A program made the translations under genes and the position numbers. From contig NZ_AXVD01000022.1 of NCBI RefSeq assembly GCF_000482385.1, positions 52,304 through 116,303 of the forward strand: a stretch of DNA of 64,000 bases. Direction: 5' to 3'. Below the pieces are notes generated by a model, which searched no databases, was not told where the DNA came from, and worked only from the letters and a program-made list of their open reading frames with translations. The stretch is from Nocardia sp. CNY236. GTDB lineage: Bacteria; Actinomycetota; Actinomycetes; Mycobacteriales; Mycobacteriaceae. Shown here piece after piece: positions 1 through 7,589 of this stretch (positions within the stretch are counted from its first letter, which is position 1; each line of letters starts with the position of its first letter).

Positions 1-107
1 GTTCGTCGTTCGTCGCCATCGTATGCGCTCCGCTCGGATTCGGAGGAATCGGTGGATCGGCGAGCGCGAACGCCGCACCGACCCCGGGGTCGGCCCTGCC
101 TCACCGG

Positions 108-800
108 TCAGTGCGTGGGCAACGGTCCCGGTTCGCCCCGGTGTCGGACGTCGTCGGGGACGGTGATGCCGGCCGCGAGATCGTCGGCGTCGATCGGCGG
201 GTCCCACACCTGGCGTATCGGAAGCACACCAGCCCACACACCCCCTGTTGCGACGTCCATGTCGTCGTCTTTGGGACCCCCGGTTCGAACCTTGACCGAC
301 GCTTCGGTGAGCTCGAGGGCCAGCACCTTGGTGGCAGCCAGTTCCTTCGTGGTCGGTGGTCGGACTCGAGACCAGGAGCCGGGCGCTGCGTGTTCGGTGA
401 CGATGCGTAGTCCATGCAGTTGCTCGGCGTGGTCGGTTACCTCCACAGCGCGTCCGAGAACAACGGCGCAACGATAGTTCATCGACAGATGTGCCGCAGC
501 CCGCGCGTACACCACGCCATCGACCAGCGTCACTGCCACCGAGATGTCGTGCGCGAGCGCCGCACGCAGGTTTCCGGCTCCGGTCGAGCCGTGCAAGTAG
601 AGCGTGTCGCCGTCGCGTCCGTACACGGTCGGCAGCACCACCGGTGTGTCGCCCAGCAACACGCCCATGTGGCAGACCAGTCCGGCGTCGAGTACCGCGT
701 CCAAGTCGGCGCGGTCGGTTCGTGCCCGTTCCCGTAGCCGGGTCGGCGTACTGCGGGGCGTCGGGGACAGGGGAACTCGTGAGCTGGCCGATGTGGTCAT
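108..800 (-). CDS. Pyridoxamine 5'-phosphate oxidase-family FMN-binding protein
   Basis: A 230-residue protein of the FMN-binding split-barrel superfamily, nearest in look to the NimA/flavin-nucleotide-binding branch. Visible family patterns are HGSTGAGN near residue 70, SMNYRCAVVLGRAVEV near 105-120, and a C-terminal block VRTGGPKDDD...WAGVLPI. The exact reaction cannot be read from sequence; relatives reduce small aromatic or nitro compounds or bind flavin. An upstream in-frame ATG exists at 842, but the ATG at 800 is preferred because residues before it are not family-like. It is divergent from the MocR regulator with a 75-bp gap. This pairing is common in actinobacteria and suggests that the regulator controls it. 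Confidence 0.85.
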   Translation of the reverse strand: MTTSASSRVPLSPTPRSTPTRLRERARTDRADLDAVLDAGLVCHMGVLLGDTPVVLPTVYGRDGDTLYLHGSTGAGNLRAALAHDISVAVTLVDGVVYARAAAHLSMNYRCAVVLGRAVEVTDHAEQLHGLRIVTEHAAPGSWSRVRPPTTKELAATKVLALELTEASVKVRTGGPKDDDMDVATGGVWAGVLPIRQVWDPPIDADDLAAGITVPDDVRHRGEPGPLPTH

Positions 801-859
801 ATGCTCAGACTCGGCCCACAATTGGTATTGTCCAAGTGCCACTTCAGTTGTTTATCAGT

Positions 860-916
860 AGTCCACATGTGAAGAGTGAGTCCACTTGTGAAGAGTGAGT
901 CCACTTGTGAAGGAGT
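860..916. repeat. 19-bp direct repeats at the MocR promoter/start
   Basis: A 19-bp unit (AGTCCACNTGTGAAGAGTG) occurs at 860-878 and 879-897, followed by a partial third copy from 898. The array lies between the divergent FMN-protein gene and the MocR gene and overlaps the first codons of the latter. MocR/PdxR regulators are known to bind direct repeats in such intergenic regions, so an operator role is a reasonable inference. Confidence 0.6.
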
Positions 917-2288
917 CGAGCTGGACGATCTTCCGTTCGTGCTGGATCGTGATGGGTCGACACTGCTGTCGGTACAGATCGCCGATCAACTTCGCCAGGC
1001 CGCCACCGGTGGATTGCTGCGTACTGGGGACCGGTTGCCGTCCACCCGCGGGTTGGCTCGACGGCTCGGCGTGAGTCGCACGGTGGTAGCCGTCGCCTAC
1101 GACCAGTTGCACGCCGAAGGCTGGATCGAGGGGCACCAGGGATCCGGGACCTACCTCACCACTGCCCCGGCCGCCACACCGGTACACGGTGCAGTATTGC
1201 CAGGAGCGGACAGCGCGCCACACCTGTTCGACCTCGCGCCCGGCGCCCCGTGCACCCAGGCCATCGATCCGGCCGCGTGGCGCCGTGCCTGGAGAGCGGC
1301 CGCCGACCATTCCCCTTTGGTGCGCAAGCACCGTGCCGGTGAACCGGAGTTCCGCCAGGCCGTGCTGCACCACCTTCTGCGCCATCGGGGTATCGGCACG
1401 GACACCGGCGCCGTGCTGCTCGCCACTGCCGGAGCGAGTTCGGCCGTCGGCGAATTGGCGGTGGCGGCGCTGCGTCCCGGAGATGTCGTGGCCATGGAGG
1501 ACCCTGGATACCAGCGGGCCGCAGGAGCTTTCGAGGCAGCCGGGGTCGAGGTCCTACCTGTTCCGGTGGATGAGAACGGGCTGCGTGTCGACTGCCTTCC
1601 GACCGGTATCCACGCGGTGTACTGCACTCCTGCCCATCAGTTTCCGCTCGGCGCCCGGTTGCCGGCAGTGCGGAGGGTCGCGTTGATCGAACATGCTCGC
1701 CGTTGTGGGATCTTGGTCATCGAAGACGACTACGATGGCGAATTACGTTACGACACCGCGCCGCTGCCGCTACTGGCCACCATGGCTCCGGATGTCGTGG
1801 TGCACCTCGGGACGACGAGCAAGATCCTGTCACCGAGCCTCGGCATCGGCTGGTTGCTTGCCCCGCCGGACATTGCCGAGGCGGTGCTCGCGCTGCGAGA
1901 GCGTACCGGTACCGGTCCGAGCCCGGCCGGCCAGCGGGTGTTGGTGGCTCTTGCCGACCATGGCGACCTGGCCAGACACTTGCGCCGATTGCGCCGTCGG
2001 CTACCGCCGCGTCGCGCCTTGGTCGTTGCCCAGTTGCGTCGCCATGGACTCGGTGTGGTGGGCGACGATGCCGGCTCGCATGTCGTCGCATTGCTGGACT
2101 CCGCCGAGACCGAACAGCGCGTGATCGCGAACGGACAGAAGCGCGGCGTGGCCCTGGATGGTTTGGCCAGGCATCATCGGCACGACGTGCGCGATCACTT
2201 CGGAGTAGCGCTGGGATATGCGGCACTGCCATGGTCGGACTTGGTCGCCGCGGTTCCCATCGCCGCCGAGTGCCTCGCCGATTTCTGA
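876..2288 (+). CDS. MocR/PdxR-type GntR transcription regulator with aminotransferase domain
   Basis: A 470-residue fusion of an N-terminal GntR winged helix (about residues 15-85; motif GDRLPSTRGLARRLGVSRT) to a fold-type I aminotransferase-like domain (about 110-470). The putative PLP lysine is Lys316 in TSKILSPSLG, preceded by the EDDYDGELRY segment typical of MocR proteins. These regulators sense pyridoxal phosphate or amino compounds and rarely catalyse. The start is uncertain: GTG at 876 and 888 are both in frame and lie inside the direct repeats, and a GAAGGAG at 909-915 sits just before an in-frame CTG at 921. It probably controls itself and the divergent flavoprotein. Confidence 0.88.
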   Translation: MSPLVKSESTCEGVELDDLPFVLDRDGSTLLSVQIADQLRQAATGGLLRTGDRLPSTRGLARRLGVSRTVVAVAYDQLHAEGWIEGHQGSGTYLTTAPAATPVHGAVLPGADSAPHLFDLAPGAPCTQAIDPAAWRRAWRAAADHSPLVRKHRAGEPEFRQAVLHHLLRHRGIGTDTGAVLLATAGASSAVGELAVAALRPGDVVAMEDPGYQRAAGAFEAAGVEVLPVPVDENGLRVDCLPTGIHAVYCTPAHQFPLGARLPAVRRVALIEHARRCGILVIEDDYDGELRYDTAPLPLLATMAPDVVVHLGTTSKILSPSLGIGWLLAPPDIAEAVLALRERTGTGPSPAGQRVLVALADHGDLARHLRRLRRRLPPRRALVVAQLRRHGLGVVGDDAGSHVVALLDSAETEQRVIANGQKRGVALDGLARHHRHDVRDHFGVALGYAALPWSDLVAAVPIAAECLADF

Positions 2289-2294
2289 CACATG

Positions 2295-2310
2295 TGTGAA
2301 CCACATCACT
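2295..2310. promoter_or_regulatory. CRP/GlxR-like site upstream of the fur-catalase pair
   Basis: TGTGAACCACATCACT matches the mycobacterial CRP consensus TGTGA-N6-TCACA except for the last base. It lies about 95 bp before the Fur-family start. The window encodes a Crp homologue (29084-29758). The match is by eye only. Confidence 0.35.
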
Positions 2311-2347
2311 ACACTCATCTCGTAGGCGGGGTTCGCGGGTCATTCTC

Positions 2348-2384
2348 TTGACTGATTCCAGTTATTTTTCTTGACTAATTCCAG
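2348..2384. promoter_or_regulatory. Direct repeat TTGACTNATTCCAG before fur/catR
   Basis: Two 14-bp copies, TTGACTGATTCCAG at 2348-2361 and TTGACTAATTCCAG at 2371-2384, are spaced 23 bp apart in an AT-rich stretch just upstream of the Fur-family gene. Both carry TTGACT, which could serve as -35 elements. The repeated AT-rich layout fits an autoregulatory Fur/CatR site, but binding is inferred. Confidence 0.45.
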
Positions 2385-2404
2385 AAAAGGGGCACAATCG
2401 AGGT

Positions 2405-2836
2405 ATGCACACCAACGGTGTCGACCCTCGCGAGTGGTTGCGATCCGCGGGCCTACGGGTTACCGCTCCGCGGATTGCGGTACTGAATGCGGTAGCGACA
2501 CAGCCGCATTCGGACGCCGACGCGGTGGCCGCCTCGGTTCGCGATGTTCTGGGCTCGGTCTCCACGCAGGCCGTCTACGACGTCCTGCATGCGTGCGTAC
2601 GCGCCGGGATTCTGCGTCGGATCGAGCCCGCGGGCTCGGCCGCACTGTATGAAACCCGGATCGGAGACAACCACCATCACTTGGTGTGCCGCGGTTGCGG
2701 TGCGGTCGTCGACGTCGACTGCGCCGTGGGTGCAGCCCCTTGTTTGGAGCCATCCGATGATCATGGGTTCGTCGTCGACGAAGCCGAGGTCGTCTTCTGG
2801 GGCGTGTGCCCGATATGCCGTTCTACAGAGCGGTAG
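2405..2836 (+). CDS. Fur-family peroxide-sensing repressor (CatR/FurA type)
   Basis: A 143-residue ferric-uptake-regulator protein with an N-terminal winged helix (ending near residue 80, ...VLHACVRAGILRRIEP), the metal-binding HHHLVCRGCG box (about residues 88-97) and a second CPIC pair near the C-terminus, together the four-cysteine structural zinc site. It is directly followed on the same strand by a monofunctional catalase after 59 bp. The same arrangement is known for CatR-CatA of Streptomyces coelicolor, and FurA pairs with KatG in mycobacteria. The likely role is peroxide-relieved repression of itself and the catalase. Direct repeats at 2348-2384 are the candidate operator. Confidence 0.92.
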   Translation: MHTNGVDPREWLRSAGLRVTAPRIAVLNAVATQPHSDADAVAASVRDVLGSVSTQAVYDVLHACVRAGILRRIEPAGSAALYETRIGDNHHHLVCRGCGAVVDVDCAVGAAPCLEPSDDHGFVVDEAEVVFWGVCPICRSTER

Positions 2837-2895
2837 ATGCCCTGAACCCGGGTCAGCCCATCCCGGGCCACTGTTGACCAGCCAAGGAGGCTTCG

Positions 2896-4368
2896 ATGAC
2901 CAAGCCGACAACCACGAACACCGGAACCCCGGTCGAGAGCGACAACGAATCGCTCACCGCGGGCACCCAAGGCCCGATCTTGCTGCACGACCACTATCTC
3001 GTCGAAAAGCTGGCGCAGTTCAACCGCGAACGAGTGCCGGAGCGAATCGTGCATGCGAAAGGCGCGGGCGCATACGGTGAGCTGGTTGTCACCAACGACG
3101 TCAGCAAATACACCAAGGCGAAGCTGTTCCAGCCAGGTGCGCGCTCGGAGTCGCTGGTTCGGTTCTCCACCGTGGCCGGTGAGCAAGGCAGCCCGGACAC
3201 CTGGCGCGACCCGCGGGGTTTCGCGGTGAAGTTCTACACCGAGGACGGCAATTACGACCTCGTCGGCAACAACACGCCGATCTTCTTCATCAAGGACCCG
3301 ATCAAGTTCCCCGACTTCATTCGGTCGCAGAAGCGCCTGCCCGGCAATGGTCTGCGTGACCACAACATGCAGTGGGACTTCTGGACCCTGCGTCCGGAGA
3401 CTGCGCATCAAGTGACGTGGCTGATGGGCGATCGCGGGATCCCGAAGACCTACCGGCACATGAACGGCTATGGTTCGCACACCTACCAGTGGATCAATGC
3501 TGCAGGCGAGCGATTCTGGGTGAAATACCATTTCAAGACCAACCAGGGCAACCAGTTCTTGACCCAGGCCGAGGCCGATCGCCTGGCTGGTTCCGATCCC
3601 GACTACCACCGCGCGGACCTGTGGGAGGCGATCGAGCGCGGCGACTACCCGAGTTGGACGCTGTATGTGCAGGTCATGCCGGGCGCCGACGCCGAGGGAT
3701 ACCGGTTCAATCCGTTCGATCTGACCAAAGTGTGGTCGCACAAGGACTACCCGCTGGTCGAGGTGGGCACCTGGACACTGAACCGCAACCCGGGCAACTA
3801 CTTCGTCGACATCGAGCAGGCCGCATTCGAGCCCTCGAATGTCGTGCCCGGCATCGGATTCTCGCCGGACAAGATGCTGCTGGGCCGAGTCTTCTCCTAC
3901 GCGGACGCGCACCGGTACCGTATCGGCACCAACTATGCGCAACTTCCGCCGAATCAGGCCAGGGCAGCGGAGGTGAACTCCTACTCCAAGGAGGGCGCCA
4001 TGCGCTACCACTACAACGACGCGAGTGTCCCGGTGTACGCGCCGAATTCGTTCGGGGGACCGCATGCGGACCCCGAGCGGGCGCCCGATGGTGGCATCTG
4101 GGAGTTCGACCCGACCATAGTGCGGGCCGGCTATGTTCAGCACGCCGAGGACGGGGATTTCACCCAAGCCGGCACCATGGTGCGCGAAGTCCTGGACGAC
4201 GCACAACGTGATCGACTGGTGAGCAATATTGTCGGCCACGTGCTCGGTGGTGTTCGGGAGCCGGTACTCACCCGGGTCTTCGAATACTGGAAGAACGTGG
4301 ACCCCGAACTCGGCAAGCGGGTCGAGGAGGGTGTTCGCGCAGGACTCAACGGCTCGGCGTCGTCGTAG
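2896..4368 (+). CDS. katA: Monofunctional haem catalase
   Basis: A 490-residue small-subunit (clade 3 length) catalase converting hydrogen peroxide to water and oxygen. Active-site His53 lies in [12 protein letters not shown], the distal asparagine in [10 protein letters not shown] (Asn125/126), and the haem-ligand Tyr335 in [14 protein letters not shown]. The start is well supported by AAGGAGG eight bases before the ATG. No C-terminal flavodoxin-like domain of large catalases is present, and the sequence is unrelated to KatG. It follows the CatR/FurA gene and a hairpin terminator lies downstream, so fur-katA is a two-gene unit. Confidence 0.97.
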   Translation: MTKPTTTNTGTPVESDNESLTAGTQGPILLHDHYLVEKLAQFNRERVPERIVHAKGAGAYGELVVTNDVSKYTKAKLFQPGARSESLVRFSTVAGEQGSPDTWRDPRGFAVKFYTEDGNYDLVGNNTPIFFIKDPIKFPDFIRSQKRLPGNGLRDHNMQWDFWTLRPETAHQVTWLMGDRGIPKTYRHMNGYGSHTYQWINAAGERFWVKYHFKTNQGNQFLTQAEADRLAGSDPDYHRADLWEAIERGDYPSWTLYVQVMPGADAEGYRFNPFDLTKVWSHKDYPLVEVGTWTLNRNPGNYFVDIEQAAFEPSNVVPGIGFSPDKMLLGRVFSYADAHRYRIGTNYAQLPPNQARAAEVNSYSKEGAMRYHYNDASVPVYAPNSFGGPHADPERAPDGGIWEFDPTIVRAGYVQHAEDGDFTQAGTMVREVLDDAQRDRLVSNIVGHVLGGVREPVLTRVFEYWKNVDPELGKRVEEGVRAGLNGSASS

Positions 4369-4387
4369 CGTCACCCGGGATGCCGAG

Positions 4388-4422
4388 GAAGGCAGGTGCG
4401 CAGACCCGGCACACCTGCCTTC
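4388..4422 (+). terminator. Hairpin after katA
   Basis: An 11-bp perfect stem (GAAGGCAGGTG at 4388-4398 with CACCTGCCTTC at 4412-4422) and a 13-base loop lie 19 bp after the catalase stop codon. There is no U-tract, as is usual for high-GC actinobacterial terminators. Confidence 0.65.
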
Positions 4423-4477
4423 TCGTGTCCAGCTACCCCGCATGGTCTGGTCGTTGCGCCGATGGCACAGTGATGGG

Positions 4478-5401
4478 ATGTTTCACCTGACGCGTAGCCA
4501 GAAAGTAGCCTTCGTCGCGGCACTCACCCTTCCCCTGGTAGCCGCCTGTGGCACGGAAGCCCCCGCGCACCAGCCGAGTTCCGCGCCGTCGAGCATACCG
4601 TCGCGTCCTGCTGCGAGTGCCCAGCTGGCAGATCTGGAGCGTCGCTACGACGCTCGGGTCGGACTGTTCGCGGTGGACACCGGCACCGGTCGGATTCTTA
4701 CCCACCGCGCCGACGAGCGTTTTCCGCTGTTGTCCACGTTCAAGCCGCTCGCGGCGGCGGCGTTGCTCCAAGCGCATCCGCTCGATACGGGGTACTTCGA
4801 CGAGGTCGTCCGGTACGCCGAGTCCGATCTGCTCCCGTACTCGCCGGTGACCGAGACCAAGGTTGCCGAGGGGGGAATGACCGTTGCCCAGTTGGCGGAA
4901 GCCGCCATCACCCGAAGCGACAACACTGCAGGTAACTTGCTATTGCGTGAACTCGGTGGCCCGGAGGGACTGACCGCGTTCCTGCGCACGATCGGTGACT
5001 CCACGAGCAGGCTGGACCGCTGGGAAATCGAGCTCAACACCGCGATTCCTGGCGACGAGCGCGATACCACCACCCCGGCCGCTCTGGCAGCGGACTACCG
5101 CGCGGTGGCTCTCGGCGACGCGCTCGGCGCGCCGGAACGCGACCGATTGAACTCCTGGCTGCAGGCGAACACCACCGGCGACACTCGCATCCGTGCCGGG
5201 CTGCCCACGGGTTGGATCGTCGGTGACAAAACCGGGACCGGTTCCTACGGCACGGCCAACGACGTCGCGATCATCCGACCCGAGGGTGGCGCAGCGCCGA
5301 TCGTGATCGCGATCCTCACTCGTCGGTCCGATGCAGATGCCGCAGCGAACAACGACCTTCTGGTCGACGTAACCCGGGTGGTCGTCGACGAGCTGGCATG
5401 A
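4478..5401 (+). CDS. bla: Class A beta-lactamase, predicted lipoprotein
   Basis: A 307-residue serine beta-lactamase that hydrolyses penicillins and cephalosporins outside the membrane. All class A elements are present: STFK with nucleophile Ser86 and Lys89, SDN at 147-149, general-base Glu183 in RWEIELN, and KTG at 251-253. The N-terminus has a signal peptide ending in the lipobox-like LVAAC, so it is probably lipid-anchored, as known for some Nocardia enzymes (FAR-1/AST-1 group). ATG at 4478 was chosen because it places the signal peptide correctly; the frame is open further upstream. No LysR-type ampR or other regulator is adjacent. Confidence 0.95.
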   Translation: MFHLTRSQKVAFVAALTLPLVAACGTEAPAHQPSSAPSSIPSRPAASAQLADLERRYDARVGLFAVDTGTGRILTHRADERFPLLSTFKPLAAAALLQAHPLDTGYFDEVVRYAESDLLPYSPVTETKVAEGGMTVAQLAEAAITRSDNTAGNLLLRELGGPEGLTAFLRTIGDSTSRLDRWEIELNTAIPGDERDTTTPAALAADYRAVALGDALGAPERDRLNSWLQANTTGDTRIRAGLPTGWIVGDKTGTGSYGTANDVAIIRPEGGAAPIVIAILTRRSDADAAANNDLLVDVTRVVVDELA

Positions 5402-5498
5402 TCGCGATGGCCCAGGGGCCGCGCTGGCTGCGGGCAGTCCGGCCACCTCGCGGTATGCCGAGTCGGTCCGTTCGCCGACCGGCTTCGGCTTCACCTGG

Positions 5499-5558
5499 CT
5501 ACAGCAGTCCCCACCAGTAGAACAAGCTGGCCAGTATCCAGACCACTACGGTTTCCAT
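5499..5558 (-). CDS. Possible 19-residue hydrophobic peptide
   Basis: A 60-base ORF encodes METVVVWILASLFYWWGLL, one membrane-spanning stretch rich in aromatic residues. GGGAG sits five bases before the ATG, a good Shine-Dalgarno site. It occupies the 365-bp gap between bla and the P450 gene, on the opposite strand, with its start facing the P450 promoter. I do not recognise a family. It may be a small membrane protein or chance; length alone gives little statistical support. Confidence 0.35.
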   Translation of the reverse strand: METVVVWILASLFYWWGLL

Positions 5559-5732
5559 CGTCGCTCCCACTCGTGCCGCGCTCGTGTCTCCATCATCGCG
5601 CGATCCGCGGCCCGGTGGAGCACCTTGCCGCACCATCACAGCGGAGCGCACGTCTACCTCTGATTTCGATCTCGCAACACCGTCACGAGCTGCCTCGTGG
5701 CGCACCCCGAGGAGCCTCCGAAGTCCGGTTCT

Positions 5733-5754
5733 AGACAGTTTTCGCAATTTGTCT
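5733..5754. promoter_or_regulatory. Inverted repeat upstream of the P450 gene, candidate TetR operator
   Basis: A 22-bp imperfect dyad with perfect 5-bp outer arms AGACA...TGTCT (14 of 22 positions symmetric) lies 12 bp before the P450 start codon. The P450 is co-transcribed with a TetR-family gene, so this is the obvious place for autoregulation. Confidence 0.4.
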
Positions 5755-5766
5755 TACCGTCGATAC

Positions 5767-6993
5767 ATGGAGAGAGTTTCGTATCGGGAGACTCCGGTAT
5801 TCGAACTTCGCTCCGGCGCTACCTGGGCTTCTCCCTGGCAGATGTACGCCGCGCTGCGCAAGTGGGATCCGGTGCACCACGTTGTCCCGGCCGCACAACA
5901 CGACAACGACTATTGGGTGCTCACTCGGCACGAGCATGTGTACAACGCGGCGCGCGACAGTGCCACGTTCTCCTCACGTGATGGACTGACCGTGGAATAC
6001 GGCGAGCTCGACGAACTCGGCTTGGCCGACAATCCACCATTGGTGATGCAAGATCCTCCGCAGCACACCGACTTTCGCAAGCTGGTCGCCCACGGCTTCA
6101 CGCCGCGTCAGGTCGAGGAGGTAGAGCCGGTGGTGCGCAGGTTCGTCCGAGATCGGTTGGACGCCCTCGCGGCTCAGGGCGGCGGCGACATCGTCGAACA
6201 GTTGTTCAAGCCGCTGCCGAGTATGGTGGTAGCCCACTATCTCGGCGTGCCTGCCCAGGATCGAGACAGGTTCGACAGCTGGACCGACGCCGTGGTCGCG
6301 GGCAGTATCGACCGGTCGAACACGCGGGCTCACGCCGCATCCGCTGAGATGATGGGGTACTTCGCCGAGTTGATCAAACGTCGCCGCGCCGACCCTGGCA
6401 CCGACACCGTGTCACTGCTGGTGCAGGCGGGCATGGCCGCAGACGACGCGGATGAGCGCGGAATGATCCAAATCCTTGCCTACACATGGACCATGGTCGC
6501 GGGCGGAAACGACACCACCACCGGACTACTGGGTGGCGCTGTGCAATTGCTGCAGCAACACCCGGACCAGCGCGCCGCACTCGTGGCCGACCGGGGGCGA
6601 ATCCGGGATGCCGTGACGGAGTTCGCTCGACTGACTTCGCCGGTACAGGGGCTGGCACGCACAGTGACTCGTGATGTCGAACTGGCCGGGAAGACGGTGC
6701 CCGCTGGCCGTAAGGTGCTGTTGGTATTCGGTTCCGCCAATCGAGACGAGCAAGCGTTCGGCACGGATGCCGCCACCCTCGATATCGGTCGGAATCCGCA
6801 GCGCATCCTTACGTTCGGGCACGGCCCGCACCACTGTCTCGGTGCGGCCGCTGCGCGGATGCAGGCACGGGTCGCGCTCGAGGAACTACTCGGTCGTTTT
6901 CCCGACTACGTGGTCGATATCGATGCAGTCGAATACGCGACCGGTCCATACGTGCGGCGGCCGATTCGCGTGCCGTTCCGGTGCGCGGCGTGA
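5767..6993 (+). CDS. Cytochrome P450
   Basis: A 408-residue soluble bacterial P450 monooxygenase. The I-helix oxygen-binding segment AGGNDTTTG is near residue 245, the ExxR-region context follows at about 285-300, and the haem-binding loop FGHGPHHCLG places the thiolate ligand at Cys357. The substrate cannot be told from sequence. No ferredoxin or ferredoxin reductase is adjacent, so electron donors must be encoded elsewhere. ATG at 5767 is used; the longer open frame upstream has no family similarity. The stop overlaps the TetR start by four bases (GTGA), indicating one transcript. Confidence 0.95.
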   Translation: MERVSYRETPVFELRSGATWASPWQMYAALRKWDPVHHVVPAAQHDNDYWVLTRHEHVYNAARDSATFSSRDGLTVEYGELDELGLADNPPLVMQDPPQHTDFRKLVAHGFTPRQVEEVEPVVRRFVRDRLDALAAQGGGDIVEQLFKPLPSMVVAHYLGVPAQDRDRFDSWTDAVVAGSIDRSNTRAHAASAEMMGYFAELIKRRRADPGTDTVSLLVQAGMAADDADERGMIQILAYTWTMVAGGNDTTTGLLGGAVQLLQQHPDQRAALVADRGRIRDAVTEFARLTSPVQGLARTVTRDVELAGKTVPAGRKVLLVFGSANRDEQAFGTDAATLDIGRNPQRILTFGHGPHHCLGAAAARMQARVALEELLGRFPDYVVDIDAVEYATGPYVRRPIRVPFRCAA

Positions 6994-7580
6994 ACAGTGA
7001 TTGGCTGGCCGGCGGCCGCGCCGAACTGGCCGCAGAGCGCATCCTCGATGCGGTCCGCACAGTGTTCATCGACCACGGTGTCAGTGGCGTCGGAATGACC
7101 GAGGTCGCAGAGGCCGCAGGCTGTTCCAGGGCCACACTGTACCGATACTTCGAGAATCGGCAGGCGCTGTACGTGGCTTTCGCCGGGCGTGAGACGCGTG
7201 CCCTGATCGAGCGGATATGGCGCGATCGCGAGGTCTCGGTGGACCGCTCCCCGGCGCAACAGTTGCTCGACCAGCTGACCGCGGTCCTCGCCGAAGTGCG
7301 CAAGACGCCGCACCTGGCTGTCTGGTTCGAGCCGGCCAATGCGGGAATCGTCGCCCAACTGGCGAATTCGCCGGGTGTGGTCGACGCGCTGGCAGCGAAC
7401 TTCGTTGCGAGATTCCGTCCCGGTTTGTCCGCTCCCGCGGCGGGACGTGTCGGCCGGTGGGTTGTGCGCGCGGTGGTGTCTCTGCTGACTCTGCCCGGCT
7501 CGAACGAAGACGAGGAACGGGCGATGCTGCGCACCTTCGTGCTGCCGTTCGTCCTCGACGAGCACACCGTGATCGATTGA
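6990..7580 (+). CDS. TetR-family transcription regulator
   Basis: A 196-residue TetR protein with the N-terminal helix-turn-helix (residues about 10-60; GVSGVGMTEVAEAAGCSRATLYRYFENRQ...) and a variable helical ligand domain. The GTG at 6990 overlaps the P450 stop as GTGA and is preferred over GTG 6981. Translational coupling with the P450 suggests that it controls that gene and senses its substrate or product; the inverted repeat at 5733-5754 is the likely operator. It is convergent with the allophanate hydrolase gene, with 9 bp between them. Confidence 0.9.
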   Translation: MNSDWLAGGRAELAAERILDAVRTVFIDHGVSGVGMTEVAEAAGCSRATLYRYFENRQALYVAFAGRETRALIERIWRDREVSVDRSPAQQLLDQLTAVLAEVRKTPHLAVWFEPANAGIVAQLANSPGVVDALAANFVARFRPGLSAPAAGRVGRWVVRAVVSLLTLPGSNEDEERAMLRTFVLPFVLDEHTVID

Positions 7581-7589
7581 CCGACTGTC

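Noticed and set aside
1..410. Signal-peptide-like stretch (FVAIVCAPLGFGGIGG) in an open plus frame at the left edge
   Set aside because: No start codon in the window, and the frame continues antisense to the FMN-protein gene; it may be the end of a gene outside, but nothing supports it.
2761..4443. 560-codon open frame on the minus strand
   Set aside because: It is exactly antisense to katA, with no recognisable domain.
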